Shown: one piece after another, positions 34,225-43,218 of the stretch | How positions within the stretch are numbered: the stretch's first letter is position 1 | Layout of the letters: every line of letters starts with the position of its first letter | DNA from: Fibrobacter sp. UBA4375 | Lineage (GTDB): Bacteria > Fibrobacterota > Fibrobacteria > Fibrobacterales > Fibrobacteraceae | Length of the DNA: 46,783 nucleotides | Assembly: GCA_002391195.1 (NCBI GenBank) | Contig: DGRZ01000089.1 | Span: 1-46,783, forward strand | Direction: 5' to 3' | Notes under the pieces: generated by a model | Databases searched by the model: none | What the model was told of the DNA's origin: nothing | The model's input: only the letters and a program-made list of their open reading frames with translations | Made by a program: the position numbers and the translations under genes

Positions 34225-36596
34225 TACTTACCTATGACATCCAAGGGATACACGCAACGGAATCCAAGAGTTTCAGACCAATATCTGGGGTCTTCGTCAT
34301 CCCTGACAGACATATTAAGCATCTTTTCCTTGTCTTTCCAGGAACCGCCCTTGTAAACCCTAGTGGAGCCGAACAGTGCGCCTGTCGGGTTAGAAGATTC
34401 CACCCAGAACGAAAGCATAAAGTACTTGTCGCGGGTCCATTCGGCCACATTGCCGGACATGTCATAAATGCCCCAGGCATTGGGTTTCTTGGTAGCCACC
34501 TGTTGCGGTCCATAGGCTTCATCTTCTTTACGCTTGTTGTAGGAGTTTTCCCTGTAGATGGCGTAAACAGATGGATCCGGAACAGAATCCAGCACCCAGG
34601 GTGATCCTTCGATACTCCCTGCACGGCCAGCAAATTCCCACTGGGCCTCAGTCGGCAAGTCGCCACCGTTCACTTGGCATACCTTGCGGGCGTTTTCCCA
34701 ATTGATGTTGTGGACCGGCTTTTGCGGATGGAAAAAAGTAGACCTGTCCTTGACCCGTTCGGCAGAATCTACACGGAGCATAATCTTTTCCATGAGTTCC
34801 TGGGTCATTTCGGTCACCATGATAGCGAAGGGCGACATTTCTACCACGTTGCCGTAGTAGCGGAACGAGCCAGAATCCAGAACCACCAGCTTGCCACGGA
34901 GGGGGTCATTCACGATCTTTTTCAGCGAAGGTTCCGCTACGCTCGAAGAAGACACAACCACTTCTGAAGAAGACGAGCTCACCACAGCCTCGGACGAAGA
35001 AGAAACTTCTTCTACCGCAGGAGGAACGGGCTTCGGGAACAACCAGTCCTGGACTTCCTGCTGTTCAAAAATGTACTGGGGCAGCATAAAGCTTCCCTGG
35101 GCTTCAATAATTTGATCGCCAACTTGGACTTCCAGTTTCACATAGCGGTAATGATGCCTCGTGATGCCGTTGGCACCATAAATCCACACGGGCTTGTTGT
35201 TCTGCAGGGATACGATGATCCTGGCGCCACTTTCTGGGGAGGCAAGCATTGCCGCCAAGGAATCTGAAGCATAGCCCGGAACATGTCCTTTCCAGGTCAC
35301 GTCATAACGGTTCACCGGCTGGCTAAACTTGAGAATCAGGAAATCTGCCTGAGCCTTAGCCACAACGGGTGTTGCAGAAGCACTAGAAGCAGGAACGCCG
35401 GCAACTGGAGCTGTCGCAGAATCAGCCTTAACCGTGGAATCCGCAGGTGCCGCAGAAGCTGCAGGTGCGGCAGGAGGTGCCGGATAAACAAGAACCGCAC
35501 CAGCAGGCTCTGGCAAAGTGGTAACCGTATCGTAGAAGATGGAATCGGGAACCAGGTAGAAGCGAGCCGGCAAGGCATGAAGGCTATCGAATTTTTGTTT
35601 AAATGCCAGGTCTACGGCAGAAACGCCCGACATCTTCGACTTACGCCACAAGTCCAGGGCCTCCGTATGCACAACGTCGTACCGGGTCGAGTAAGCCTGG
35701 TATGTGGGGTCGTTCATCTCCAAACCTACAGAAACAGCCTGTTTCTTGGCCGGGTAAACCTTGGCAAAATCATTTGTGTCCACGGAATTGAGCACGGTGA
35801 TGAGTTCCCCCACATATTTGTCATAGAGAACTTCCGTATATTCGAGATTCGGAGTAGCGGCAACCTGATCCACCGTCACGGACACCGGGCTTGCCGCAGG
35901 AGCCGTTGCCCGAAGCTGAACAAGATTGGGCTTGAAAAGCAAAGTCTTTCCACTCTGGACCATACCGATATCGGTAAAAGGCATATAGCCGTCAGCCGAG
36001 AACACAAAGGCGTAAGGGCCCGGAACTACCGGGGATATCGTCTTGGCCACATTGCGGAGTTTTGTATCAAGGGAAGAAATCTTTATAGTCTTGACGGAGC
36101 TTTCCACCTTGATAACACCCGGGAGCGGGTCTTCGTTCAGCACCTGCCAGCGCCCGTTTTTCATAAATAGCAGCTTGGGCACTCTAGGAGAATAGATGTA
36201 GTCCTTGTCGAAGTAGATATACTTTTCGTCCTGGAAGGCCTTGGAATTCTTGGTCGGATAAAAGCGCATTCGGAGGACATCAAAAACGGTGAGCTGGTTC
36301 TTTTCCAGGCTAAAGGCATGAAGATTGCCATAAACTGCGGGATTCACCTTGCCCTGAACCCAGTAGTATTCCTTAGGCGACTTCTTGTAGCGCAAAAAGA
36401 GGGCGTTGTCCTTCAGGGGTAGAGCGGGGGCGGTTGTGGTCACAGAACCAGGAATCCTGATGGCCATCTCCGGGAAAGGTTCAAAAAGTTCGCCCTCCTT
36501 ATACTGGTCCATGGACACCCTAAACATCTTGTCGCTATCGGCAAGAGCCAACGCCGGCAACAAAAGCAAAACGGGCAGAATGCGCAACAAATGCAT
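34224..36596 (-). CDS. Exported SUMF1 (formylglycine-enzyme-like) domain protein with PEGA-like and Ser-rich regions
   Basis: 790 residues from ATG 36596; AGGAGC lies 4 bases before it, and this start gives a clean signal peptide (1-18, ends ALALA). A longer frame to 36647 has no such support. The layout is a beta-rich N-half with a PEGA-like segment (about 165-230), an Ala/Pro-rich stretch, a serine-rich linker (about 528-558, runs of VSSSSE type) and a SUMF1 domain (about 572-785). The last carries DLPTEAQWEFAGRAG, GIYDMSGNVAEWTRD and GGSWKD. The cysteine pair of true formylglycine-generating enzyme is missing, so it is more likely a binding or structural relative, as in GldK/GldJ-like proteins. 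Such Ser-rich linkers are common in Fibrobacter exported proteins. Confidence 0.8.
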   Translation of the reverse strand: MHLLRILPVLLLLPALALADSDKMFRVSMDQYKEGELFEPFPEMAIRIPGSVTTTAPALPLKDNALFLRYKKSPKEYYWVQGKVNPAVYGNLHAFSLEKNQLTVFDVLRMRFYPTKNSKAFQDEKYIYFDKDYIYSPRVPKLLFMKNGRWQVLNEDPLPGVIKVESSVKTIKISSLDTKLRNVAKTISPVVPGPYAFVFSADGYMPFTDIGMVQSGKTLLFKPNLVQLRATAPAASPVSVTVDQVAATPNLEYTEVLYDKYVGELITVLNSVDTNDFAKVYPAKKQAVSVGLEMNDPTYQAYSTRYDVVHTEALDLWRKSKMSGVSAVDLAFKQKFDSLHALPARFYLVPDSIFYDTVTTLPEPAGAVLVYPAPPAAPAASAAPADSTVKADSATAPVAGVPASSASATPVVAKAQADFLILKFSQPVNRYDVTWKGHVPGYASDSLAAMLASPESGARIIVSLQNNKPVWIYGANGITRHHYRYVKLEVQVGDQIIEAQGSFMLPQYIFEQQEVQDWLFPKPVPPAVEEVSSSSEAVVSSSSSEVVVSSSSVAEPSLKKIVNDPLRGKLVVLDSGSFRYYGNVVEMSPFAIMVTEMTQELMEKIMLRVDSAERVKDRSTFFHPQKPVHNINWENARKVCQVNGGDLPTEAQWEFAGRAGSIEGSPWVLDSVPDPSVYAIYRENSYNKRKEDEAYGPQQVATKKPNAWGIYDMSGNVAEWTRDKYFMLSFWVESSNPTGALFGSTRVYKGGSWKDKEKMLNMSVRDDEDPRYWSETLGFRCVYPLDVIGK

Positions 36597-36622
36597 AATC
36601 GCTCCTATAAATTCTCCTAAAC

Positions 36623-36638
36623 ACCGCCTCCCGGCGGT
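36623..36638. other. Small GC-rich hairpin between uvrA and the SUMF1-type gene
   Basis: ACCGCC-TCCC-GGCGGT gives a 6-bp stem; on the minus strand the loop is GGGA, a GNRA type. No T-run follows on the minus strand, so it is at best a weak terminator for uvrA. It lies 27 bases before the SUMF1-type start. Confidence 0.4.
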
Positions 36639-36706
36639 TATTTTCAAAAAAGATAATTACTTGGGACGATTTACGTCCTCAAAAAGCCGTTCCAATAGCC
36701 GAAAAA

Positions 36707-39700
36707 TCAGCTATTTACGCCCATTTTCAGCAAATAACCGCCCTGGCTACCGCCAGTGGGGCCCAATTCCACCTTCCAGTCCGCCATGCGGATAATGTCG
36801 GGGTGATGCTCGATGACAATCAGGGTGTCGCCACGGGCAGACAAACGGCGCAACAGGTTCCAGAGAATCTGGATATCCTTCAGGTGGAGCCCCGTAGTGG
36901 GTTCGTCCAGAAGGTACACCATCTCCCCCGCCGATTTCCGGGAAAGTTCCGCCGCAAGTTTCAGCCGCTGGGACTCGCCGCCCGAAAGGGTGGTGACCGG
37001 CTGGCCGAGCCTCAGGTAGCCGAGGCCCACGTCCCGCAGGCATTCCAGCTTGGGCAAGATTTTCGGCTGGTCCTTGAAGAACTCGCAGGCTTCGTCGATA
37101 CGCAGGTCCAGAACGTCGGCGATGTTCTTGCCCTTGAAAGTAACCGTAAGGGTTTCCTGGTTGTAACGCTTGCCGCCGCAGACTTCACAGGTTTCCCAGA
37201 TGTCCGAAAGGAAATGCATTTCCACCGAGATGGCGCCGCGACCTTCGCAGGCCTCGCAGCGGCCACGGGCCAAGTTGTAACTGAAACGGCCGTAGTCAAA
37301 ACCCTTCACCTTGGCCTGTGGCAGTTTGGCGAATAGCTTGCGTATGTCGTCAAACACGCCCGTGTAGCTCGCGGGCGTGCTGCGAGGCGTTCCGGAGATT
37401 GGGCTCTGGTCCACCAGCAACACCTCGCCGCTTTGCTTCTTGCGGCCACGGGCCTGGAACTTCTTTTTTAGAGCCGGGAAAATTTCATCTACCACCATGG
37501 AGCTCTTGCCCGAGCCGGACACGCCACAGACCACGCTGATGGCGCCCTTCGGGAACTTGACGGACAAGTTCTTCAGGTTGTTTTTCTTGAGCCCCTTGAA
37601 CTCGTAGAACTCCGAATCTTCGGTAACGGGGCGAACCGCCATCTGGTTTGTCACGGGGATAGAGCCCGTAAGGTACTTGACAGTCTCGCTCCGGGGGAAC
37701 TGTTGCAGGGCGTAGGGCTTGGAAAGTTGCTTTGGAGAGCCTTCCGCCACCACCTCACCGCCAAATTCACCAGCTGCAGGACCCATGTCGATGATGTGGT
37801 CCGCCGCCTGCATCATCTTCATGTCGTGTTCCACCACCACCAGGGTGTTTCCCAGGTCCCGCAGGCGGTACAGAGAATCCAGCAGCTTGGCGGTATCGCT
37901 TTCGTGGAGGCCTACCGTGGGTTCGTCCAAAACGTAGAGCACTCCTTCGAGGCCGCTACCGATCTGGCTTGCAAGGCGGATACGCTGGGACTCGCCACCG
38001 CTGAGGGTGTCGCCCGCGCGGTCAAGCCCGATGTAGCCAAGACCCACACTGATGAGGAACTCCAGACGGCCGATGATTTCACGGAACAGGGGCTCCGCTA
38101 CCGTCTTCTTGCTTTCGCCGTTCTTTTCGCCCTTGAAATTTACATGGGTGAACCAGTCCAGGGCCTCGGAAATACTCATGTGGTGGACATCCATGATATT
38201 CTTGCCCGCGATACGCACGGCAAGGTATTCGGGCTTGAGCCTTTCCCCGTGGCAATCGGGGCAGACTTCGCCATCCTTGAAATGTCCGAGACCAAGGCAG
38301 GTATCACAGGCGCCCCAGTGGGTATTGAAGCTGAAATGCTTGGGATTGAGGGCAGAATCCATGTACCAGCCGCAATCGGGGCAGCCCGGCTTTTCGGAAC
38401 AGGCGAGGCGTCCGCCCTTTTCGTCTTCTACATACAGGATTCCATTTCCGTCGCGATAACCCCGTTCAAAGGCCTCCACCAGGCGGGCACGGTTGGATTC
38501 CTTGACCACCACGCTGTCCACCACGGCCAAAAGCTGACGCTCTCGGGTAGGGATTTTCGGCAGAGGAAGCTCCACCAGTTTCTTGCCCAGGTAAGCCTTG
38601 CGGTATCCCTTTTCCGTCAAAATTTTAGACAACTTAATTACATCGTTGATTTCGAAAGGAGCAAGCACCGTCACCATCTTGTTCAGGTCACGGTCAAAGG
38701 CATACTGCATCAGGTCACCCGCGGAGTACGAATCCACAGGCTTCCCGCAATGCAAGCAATGCGGCGTGCCGACCCTCGCCCACAAAATGCGGAAATAGTC
38801 GTAAATCTCGGTGAGGGTCGCCACCGTACTCCGCGGACTCTTGCTGGCGCTTTTCTGGTCAATGGCGATAGCCGGGGCAAGTCCCGTGATGGAATCGATA
38901 CTCCCGTGGTCAGGACGGCCAAGGAAGCGACGGGCGTAAGTACTGAGGGTCTCCACAAAGCGACGCTGGCCTTCGCTAAAGAGGGTATGGAAAGCGAGGC
39001 TGGACTTGCCCGAACCCGAAACTCCGGTGATTACCGTAAGCTTGTGCCGGGGAATAGTGACGTCGATGTTTTTCAGGTTGTGCTTGCGGGCGCCGTGCAC
39101 CTCCATATCCAGGGAGTAGGCCTCCCCCGCCTTGAGGAACCTGTCGAACTGCTTGTTCTCCCCATGCTTTTTCGAAAGCACAGGCGCCAGGTATTTGCCG
39201 GTCTGGCTTTTCTTATTCTTTGCAATCTGCTCCGGAGTGCCTACGGCCACGATGCGTCCGCCGCCTACACCCGCTTCGGGCCCGAGGTCGATAATCCAGT
39301 CGGCGCACTTGATCACATCCAGATTGTGCTCGATGACCACCACGCTGTTCCCGAGACTCCGCAAGCGGTTCAGGCATTCCAAAAGCCTGCGGATATCTTC
39401 AAAGTGCAGCCCCGTAGTGGGTTCGTCCAGCAGGTAAAGGGTCTTGCCCGTGCCCGGGCGACGCAGTTCCGAGGCAATCTTGATGCGCTGGGCCTCGCCG
39501 CCGCTGAGGGTGGTAGAAGGCTGGCCAAGCGTCAGGTAACCCAGGCCCACTTCCTTGAGCAAGTTCAAGGGTTCTGCAATCTTCGGCAGGTCCTTGAAAA
39601 ATTCCGCCGCATCGGCAATGCTCATTTCCAGAATCTCGGAAATGTTCTTGCCCTTGAAATAGATTTCGCGGGTGGCATCGTTAAAACGCTTGCCGTCGCA

Positions 39701-41980
39701 CACATCGCAGGTCACCTGGACGCTGGGCAAAATGTGCATGTCCACCACTTTTACGCCCGCCCCTTCGCAAGCGTCACAGCGACCGCCCTTCACGTTAAAG
39801 CTGAAACGGCTCTTGGTGTAGCCACGGACCTTGCTTTCGGGCAGGCTACCGAACAGGTCGCGGATATCGTCCCAAATTTTCGTGTAGGTCGCCGGATTGC
39901 TCCGGGGCGTGCGACCGATAGGCGTCTGGTCGATTTCAATCACCTTGTCGATGTTCTCGAGCCCTTCCAGATGGTCGAACTTGCCCACAGGCTCTTCGGA
40001 GTTGTAGAACACTCGGGCAAGTTCACGACGCAGAATCTGGTTCACGAGAGTGCTCTTTCCGGAGCCGGAAACGCCGGTAACTACGGTAAAGGCACCGTCC
40101 AGCGGGATTTCCACGTCGATGTTCTTCAGGTTGTTTTCGGACGCACCACAGATTTTCAGCTTGGGGGTATTCTTGTCAATCTTCTTGCGGTTTGCCGGAA
40201 TCTCGATGGCCTTGCGACCGCTTAGGTAGGCGCCCGTAAGCGAAGACTTGTTCTTTTCCAGTTCTTCCACCGTGCCCGCCGCCAAAATCCGGCCACCTTC
40301 TACGCCAGCGCCGGGCCCTACGTCTATGACGCAGTCAGCGTGACGCATGGTGTCTTCGTCGTGCTCCACGATGACCAGGCTGTTGCCCTGGGCACGCAGG
40401 TGCTCCAGCATTTCCAGGAGCTTGTCGTTATCCCGCGGGTGGAGTCCGATACTGGGTTCGTCCAGAATGTAAAGCACCCCCTGGAGCCCAGCCCCTACGG
40501 CACTGGCCAGGCGGATTCGCTGGGCCTCGCCGCCACTTAGGGTAGAAGCCTTGCGGCTGATGTTCAGGTAGCCAAGGCCAACCGTCTTCAAGAAATTCAG
40601 GCGACCCCGGATTTCGCGGAAGATTTCCTTGCCTATTCGCAGTTCCTTTTCGGAAAGTTTCAAGCCATTGAAAAAATCGGCCGACTTATCGACGGACCAA
40701 TCCGTCAGTTCCGTGATATTGTGGCCATGAAACTCCACCGCATTCGCCATGCGGTTGATACGGGTACCCCCGCACTCGGGACAGACTCCGATTTTCATGA
40801 ACTTGCGGAAATGGAAAATATGCCACATGTCCCACAGTTCCTGCATCACGGAGACCACACCGCTTTCGTTGCCGCTGGGAGGGCCGTACAAGAAGGCGTG
40901 GCGCTGCTTTTCGGTCAGTTTTTTCCAGGGTGTATCCAGGGAGCAATGCATCTCGTTGGCGATGGTCCGCAAGTTCCGCCAGCCAAAATCAGAAAAGATA
41001 ATCGTGCCCGTGTCCTTCTTTTGGCAAGCAAAACAGCCCTGCTTGATAGAAAGGTTCGGGTCGGGCACTACCAAATTCAGGTCAAACTCGCAACTTTCCC
41101 CCATGCCCTTGCAGGCGGGGCAACGGCCCTTGGGGTCATTAAAGCTGAAGAACCGGGGTTCCAGTTCCGGAATAGAAATTCCGCACTTGGGGCAAGCCAA
41201 CTCCGTACCCTGCAGGCGATATTCCTCCTTCGCATTTCCCGCTCCATCCTTGCCCTCGCTCGACGACAGCAAAAAACTCACCAGTTTTCCGTCGGTCAGC
41301 TTCAGCGCCCCTTCCAGAGCCTCCCGCAGGCGGCTCATGTTCTTGCGTTCCAGAGTCATGCGGTCGATGACCGCCTCAATGGTGTGCTTCTCGTAACGCA
41401 CCAGGGCGGGCACATCCTCGATCCTGTAGATTTCGCCATCCACCCGGGCGCGCACAAAACCGTCTTCCTTGAGTTCGGCCAGTTCCTTGCGGTATTCGCC
41501 CTTGCGTTCCTGCACAATGGGGGCCATCACCGTAATCTGCTTGCCCTCGTCGCCTACATACAAATTATCTACAATCTGGTCCACGGTCTGAGCCTTGATG
41601 ACCCGGCCGCACTTGGGGCAGTGGGGCACGCCCAGTCGGGCAAAAAGCAGGCGGTAATGGTCCAGAATTTCCACCACCGTACCCACGGTACTGCGGGGGT
41701 TACGGTTCACCGTTTTCTGGTCGATGGAAATCGTAGGCGAAATGCCGCGAACGCTCTCCACCTCAGGGTGTTTCATGCGACCGATGAACTGACGGGCATA
41801 AGCAGACAGGGATTCTACGAAGCGGCGCTGGCCCTCCTGAAACACCGTATCAAAAGCGAGGCTGGACTTGCCCGAACCCGAAACGCCGGTCACCACCACG
41901 ATAGAATCGCGGGGAATTTTCAAATCCACATGTTGCAGGTTGTGTTCGTGGGCGTCGCGGATATCGATAAACTTGGTCAT
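36707..41980 (-). CDS. uvrA: Double-length UvrA excinuclease subunit (tandem-duplicated)
   Basis: 1757 residues from ATG 41980, almost twice the usual 940. Two complete UvrA units follow one another (about 1-935 and 960-1757). Four Walker A motifs of GVSGSGKSS/T type lie near residues 32, 635, 990 and 1488, and four LSGGEAQR/LSGGESQR signatures near 485, 828, 1328 and 1668, each followed by a LDEP Walker B. Zinc-finger CxxC pairs occur in both units (CPKCG, CDACEG..CDVCDG, CPDCG, CEACEG..CEVCGG). UvrA finds bulky DNA damage and loads UvrB. Normally it works as a dimer; here one chain has four ATPase modules, as in chlamydial UvrA. No Shine-Dalgarno site; TATATT is 6 bases before ATG. All catalytic motifs look intact. 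Confidence 0.93.
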   Translation of the reverse strand: MTKFIDIRDAHEHNLQHVDLKIPRDSIVVVTGVSGSGKSSLAFDTVFQEGQRRFVESLSAYARQFIGRMKHPEVESVRGISPTISIDQKTVNRNPRSTVGTVVEILDHYRLLFARLGVPHCPKCGRVIKAQTVDQIVDNLYVGDEGKQITVMAPIVQERKGEYRKELAELKEDGFVRARVDGEIYRIEDVPALVRYEKHTIEAVIDRMTLERKNMSRLREALEGALKLTDGKLVSFLLSSSEGKDGAGNAKEEYRLQGTELACPKCGISIPELEPRFFSFNDPKGRCPACKGMGESCEFDLNLVVPDPNLSIKQGCFACQKKDTGTIIFSDFGWRNLRTIANEMHCSLDTPWKKLTEKQRHAFLYGPPSGNESGVVSVMQELWDMWHIFHFRKFMKIGVCPECGGTRINRMANAVEFHGHNITELTDWSVDKSADFFNGLKLSEKELRIGKEIFREIRGRLNFLKTVGLGYLNISRKASTLSGGEAQRIRLASAVGAGLQGVLYILDEPSIGLHPRDNDKLLEMLEHLRAQGNSLVIVEHDEDTMRHADCVIDVGPGAGVEGGRILAAGTVEELEKNKSSLTGAYLSGRKAIEIPANRKKIDKNTPKLKICGASENNLKNIDVEIPLDGAFTVVTGVSGSGKSTLVNQILRRELARVFYNSEEPVGKFDHLEGLENIDKVIEIDQTPIGRTPRSNPATYTKIWDDIRDLFGSLPESKVRGYTKSRFSFNVKGGRCDACEGAGVKVVDMHILPSVQVTCDVCDGKRFNDATREIYFKGKNISEILEMSIADAAEFFKDLPKIAEPLNLLKEVGLGYLTLGQPSTTLSGGEAQRIKIASELRRPGTGKTLYLLDEPTTGLHFEDIRRLLECLNRLRSLGNSVVVIEHNLDVIKCADWIIDLGPEAGVGGGRIVAVGTPEQIAKNKKSQTGKYLAPVLSKKHGENKQFDRFLKAGEAYSLDMEVHGARKHNLKNIDVTIPRHKLTVITGVSGSGKSSLAFHTLFSEGQRRFVETLSTYARRFLGRPDHGSIDSITGLAPAIAIDQKSASKSPRSTVATLTEIYDYFRILWARVGTPHCLHCGKPVDSYSAGDLMQYAFDRDLNKMVTVLAPFEINDVIKLSKILTEKGYRKAYLGKKLVELPLPKIPTRERQLLAVVDSVVVKESNRARLVEAFERGYRDGNGILYVEDEKGGRLACSEKPGCPDCGWYMDSALNPKHFSFNTHWGACDTCLGLGHFKDGEVCPDCHGERLKPEYLAVRIAGKNIMDVHHMSISEALDWFTHVNFKGEKNGESKKTVAEPLFREIIGRLEFLISVGLGYIGLDRAGDTLSGGESQRIRLASQIGSGLEGVLYVLDEPTVGLHESDTAKLLDSLYRLRDLGNTLVVVEHDMKMMQAADHIIDMGPAAGEFGGEVVAEGSPKQLSKPYALQQFPRSETVKYLTGSIPVTNQMAVRPVTEDSEFYEFKGLKKNNLKNLSVKFPKGAISVVCGVSGSGKSSMVVDEIFPALKKKFQARGRKKQSGEVLLVDQSPISGTPRSTPASYTGVFDDIRKLFAKLPQAKVKGFDYGRFSYNLARGRCEACEGRGAISVEMHFLSDIWETCEVCGGKRYNQETLTVTFKGKNIADVLDLRIDEACEFFKDQPKILPKLECLRDVGLGYLRLGQPVTTLSGGESQRLKLAAELSRKSAGEMVYLLDEPTTGLHLKDIQILWNLLRRLSARGDTLIVIEHHPDIIRMADWKVELGPTGGSQGGYLLKMGVNS

Positions 41981-41986
41981 GTCACA

Positions 41987-42017
41987 AATATAGGAAACAG
42001 CAGCCAATCCGTCTCAA
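41987..42017 (-). promoter_or_regulatory. uvrA promoter (leaderless candidate)
   Basis: Minus strand TTGAGA (42017-42012) and TATATT (41992-41987) are 19 bases apart, slightly long. The -10 ends 6 bases before ATG 41980, so the transcript would begin at or next to the start codon. No ribosome-binding sequence is present. Confidence 0.4.
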
Positions 42018-42023
42018 AATTAG

Positions 42024-42037
42024 TGAACAAATGTTCA
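42024..42037. promoter_or_regulatory. LexA-like operator before uvrA
   Basis: TGAAC-AAAT-GTTCA is a perfect palindrome with the spacing of the Gram-positive SOS box (GAACN4GTTC). From memory, the reported Fibrobacter LexA motif (TGCNCN4GTGCA) has the same TGnnC-N4-GnnCA frame. It sits next to the uvrA -35, as an SOS operator would. It is also about 90 bases upstream of fic on the other strand. Confidence 0.55.
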
Positions 42038-42109
42038 AAAAGCACCTGCCTGTTAAACTAAGTACGAAAGAAAAGAGCGTAAAAATCATTTTTTACAAAC
42101 ATTTTATTG

Positions 42110-42115
42110 TATATT
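42110..42115 (+). promoter_or_regulatory. -10-like element before fic
   Basis: TATATT ends 10 bases before ATG 42126, in an AT-rich region with TTTACA further upstream at a poor spacing (12 bases). No ribosome site precedes the ATG (GTTTCCAAG), so a very short leader is likely. Confidence 0.35.
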
Positions 42116-42125
42116 TGTTTCCAAG

Positions 42126-43208
42126 ATGTTGAATCCATACAATGCTGAAAACATTGAAGCCGCTTTTGAGCATATCAATAAAGCGCTCTTTATAGACGAA
42201 TTAGTCGATTCTGTTTCGCGTCTCAAAGTTTATTCGGCGGTACTCAAAAGGTCTATCGCGCGGGAATCCTGCTTGACCTCGATGTACATGAAAGAGAGTC
42301 TGCACTCAAGTCGCATGGAAACAACCAGAACGTCGTTACAAAATTCCCTGGAAAAGACTGTTCTTGAAGACAACTCCGACAAAGATGTTAACGAAGTCAG
42401 GAATTATTCCGCCGCAACTCGATACGGACGAGAATACCTGATGCGCACCGGGATTTTTACAGAAGAAATGCTTCTTGAAATGCACAGGATTCTTTTGAGC
42501 GGAAATGTCCATAGGACCACAAATTCCATTGGTTGCTACCGCACTGAACAGAATTTTATTCAAAACGAGAAATCAAAAGAAATTACTTTTGTTCCACCAG
42601 CGGTAAAATACGTAAAACCCTTGATGGACAACCTGATCCGATTCATGAATAACCCGGAATCTGGAGAAAGAAACCTGATAAATGCAGCCGTTATACACGA
42701 ACAATTCGAAACCATCCACCCCTTCGCCGACGGCAACGGACGATTGGGCCGTATGCTCATTCCGTTATTTCTGTTTAAAGTGCGAGAAATCGAAATGCCA
42801 TGGCTTTTCTTGAGCGAGGCTATCGAAAAAGAAAAATTCCGCTACTACAAAATGCTGAATGACGTGCGAACAGGTTGCACGTGGAACGAATGGATTAAAT
42901 TTTTCCTTGGAATCGTGGATAGGCAATGTATCAAATATGAAGGAAACGTCCAAAAGATTGAAGAATTATATAGCACCAGCCTAAAAAAGGTGACCAACAT
43001 TTCTTCATCACGATTGCTAAAACAGGTTTTCGTCTGTTTCTTCAAAAACCCGATTCAAAACAGTCGTTCCATAGAACGAGAAACGGGACTATCCAACACC
43101 ACAGTCAACCGAATGTTGGACAAACTCACGGCTGGCAATATCGTTTTCGCAGATGAAAAAAAACGTGGCAACCTGTACTATTTCTATGATCTGATTGAAT
43201 TACTATAA
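42126..43208 (+). CDS. Fic-domain AMP-transferase with N-terminal inhibitory motif and winged helix
   Basis: 360 residues. The Fic core motif HPFADGNGRLGR is complete at 198-209, with the catalytic His198. The inhibitory helix motif S-x-x-x-E lies upstream (Ser61 to Glu65, in HSSRMETTRTS), as in class II Fic proteins that hold themselves in check. The C-terminus (about 305-360) is a winged-helix DNA-binding domain: NSRSIERETGLSNTTVNRMLDKL. Such proteins attach AMP to a target protein, or remove it; the target is unknown. The gene is visibly more AT-rich than uvrA beside it, which hints at acquisition. It ends 10 bases from the convergent restriction gene. Confidence 0.92.
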   Translation: MLNPYNAENIEAAFEHINKALFIDELVDSVSRLKVYSAVLKRSIARESCLTSMYMKESLHSSRMETTRTSLQNSLEKTVLEDNSDKDVNEVRNYSAATRYGREYLMRTGIFTEEMLLEMHRILLSGNVHRTTNSIGCYRTEQNFIQNEKSKEITFVPPAVKYVKPLMDNLIRFMNNPESGERNLINAAVIHEQFETIHPFADGNGRLGRMLIPLFLFKVREIEMPWLFLSEAIEKEKFRYYKMLNDVRTGCTWNEWIKFFLGIVDRQCIKYEGNVQKIEELYSTSLKKVTNISSSRLLKQVFVCFFKNPIQNSRSIERETGLSNTTVNRMLDKLTAGNIVFADEKKRGNLYYFYDLIELL

Positions 43209-43218
43209 TTAGTAGGCC

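Noticed and set aside
37703..40225. Plus-strand frame of 840 residues
   Set aside because: Antisense to uvrA, whose GC-rich codon use removes stops on the other strand. The uvrA frame has all family motifs.
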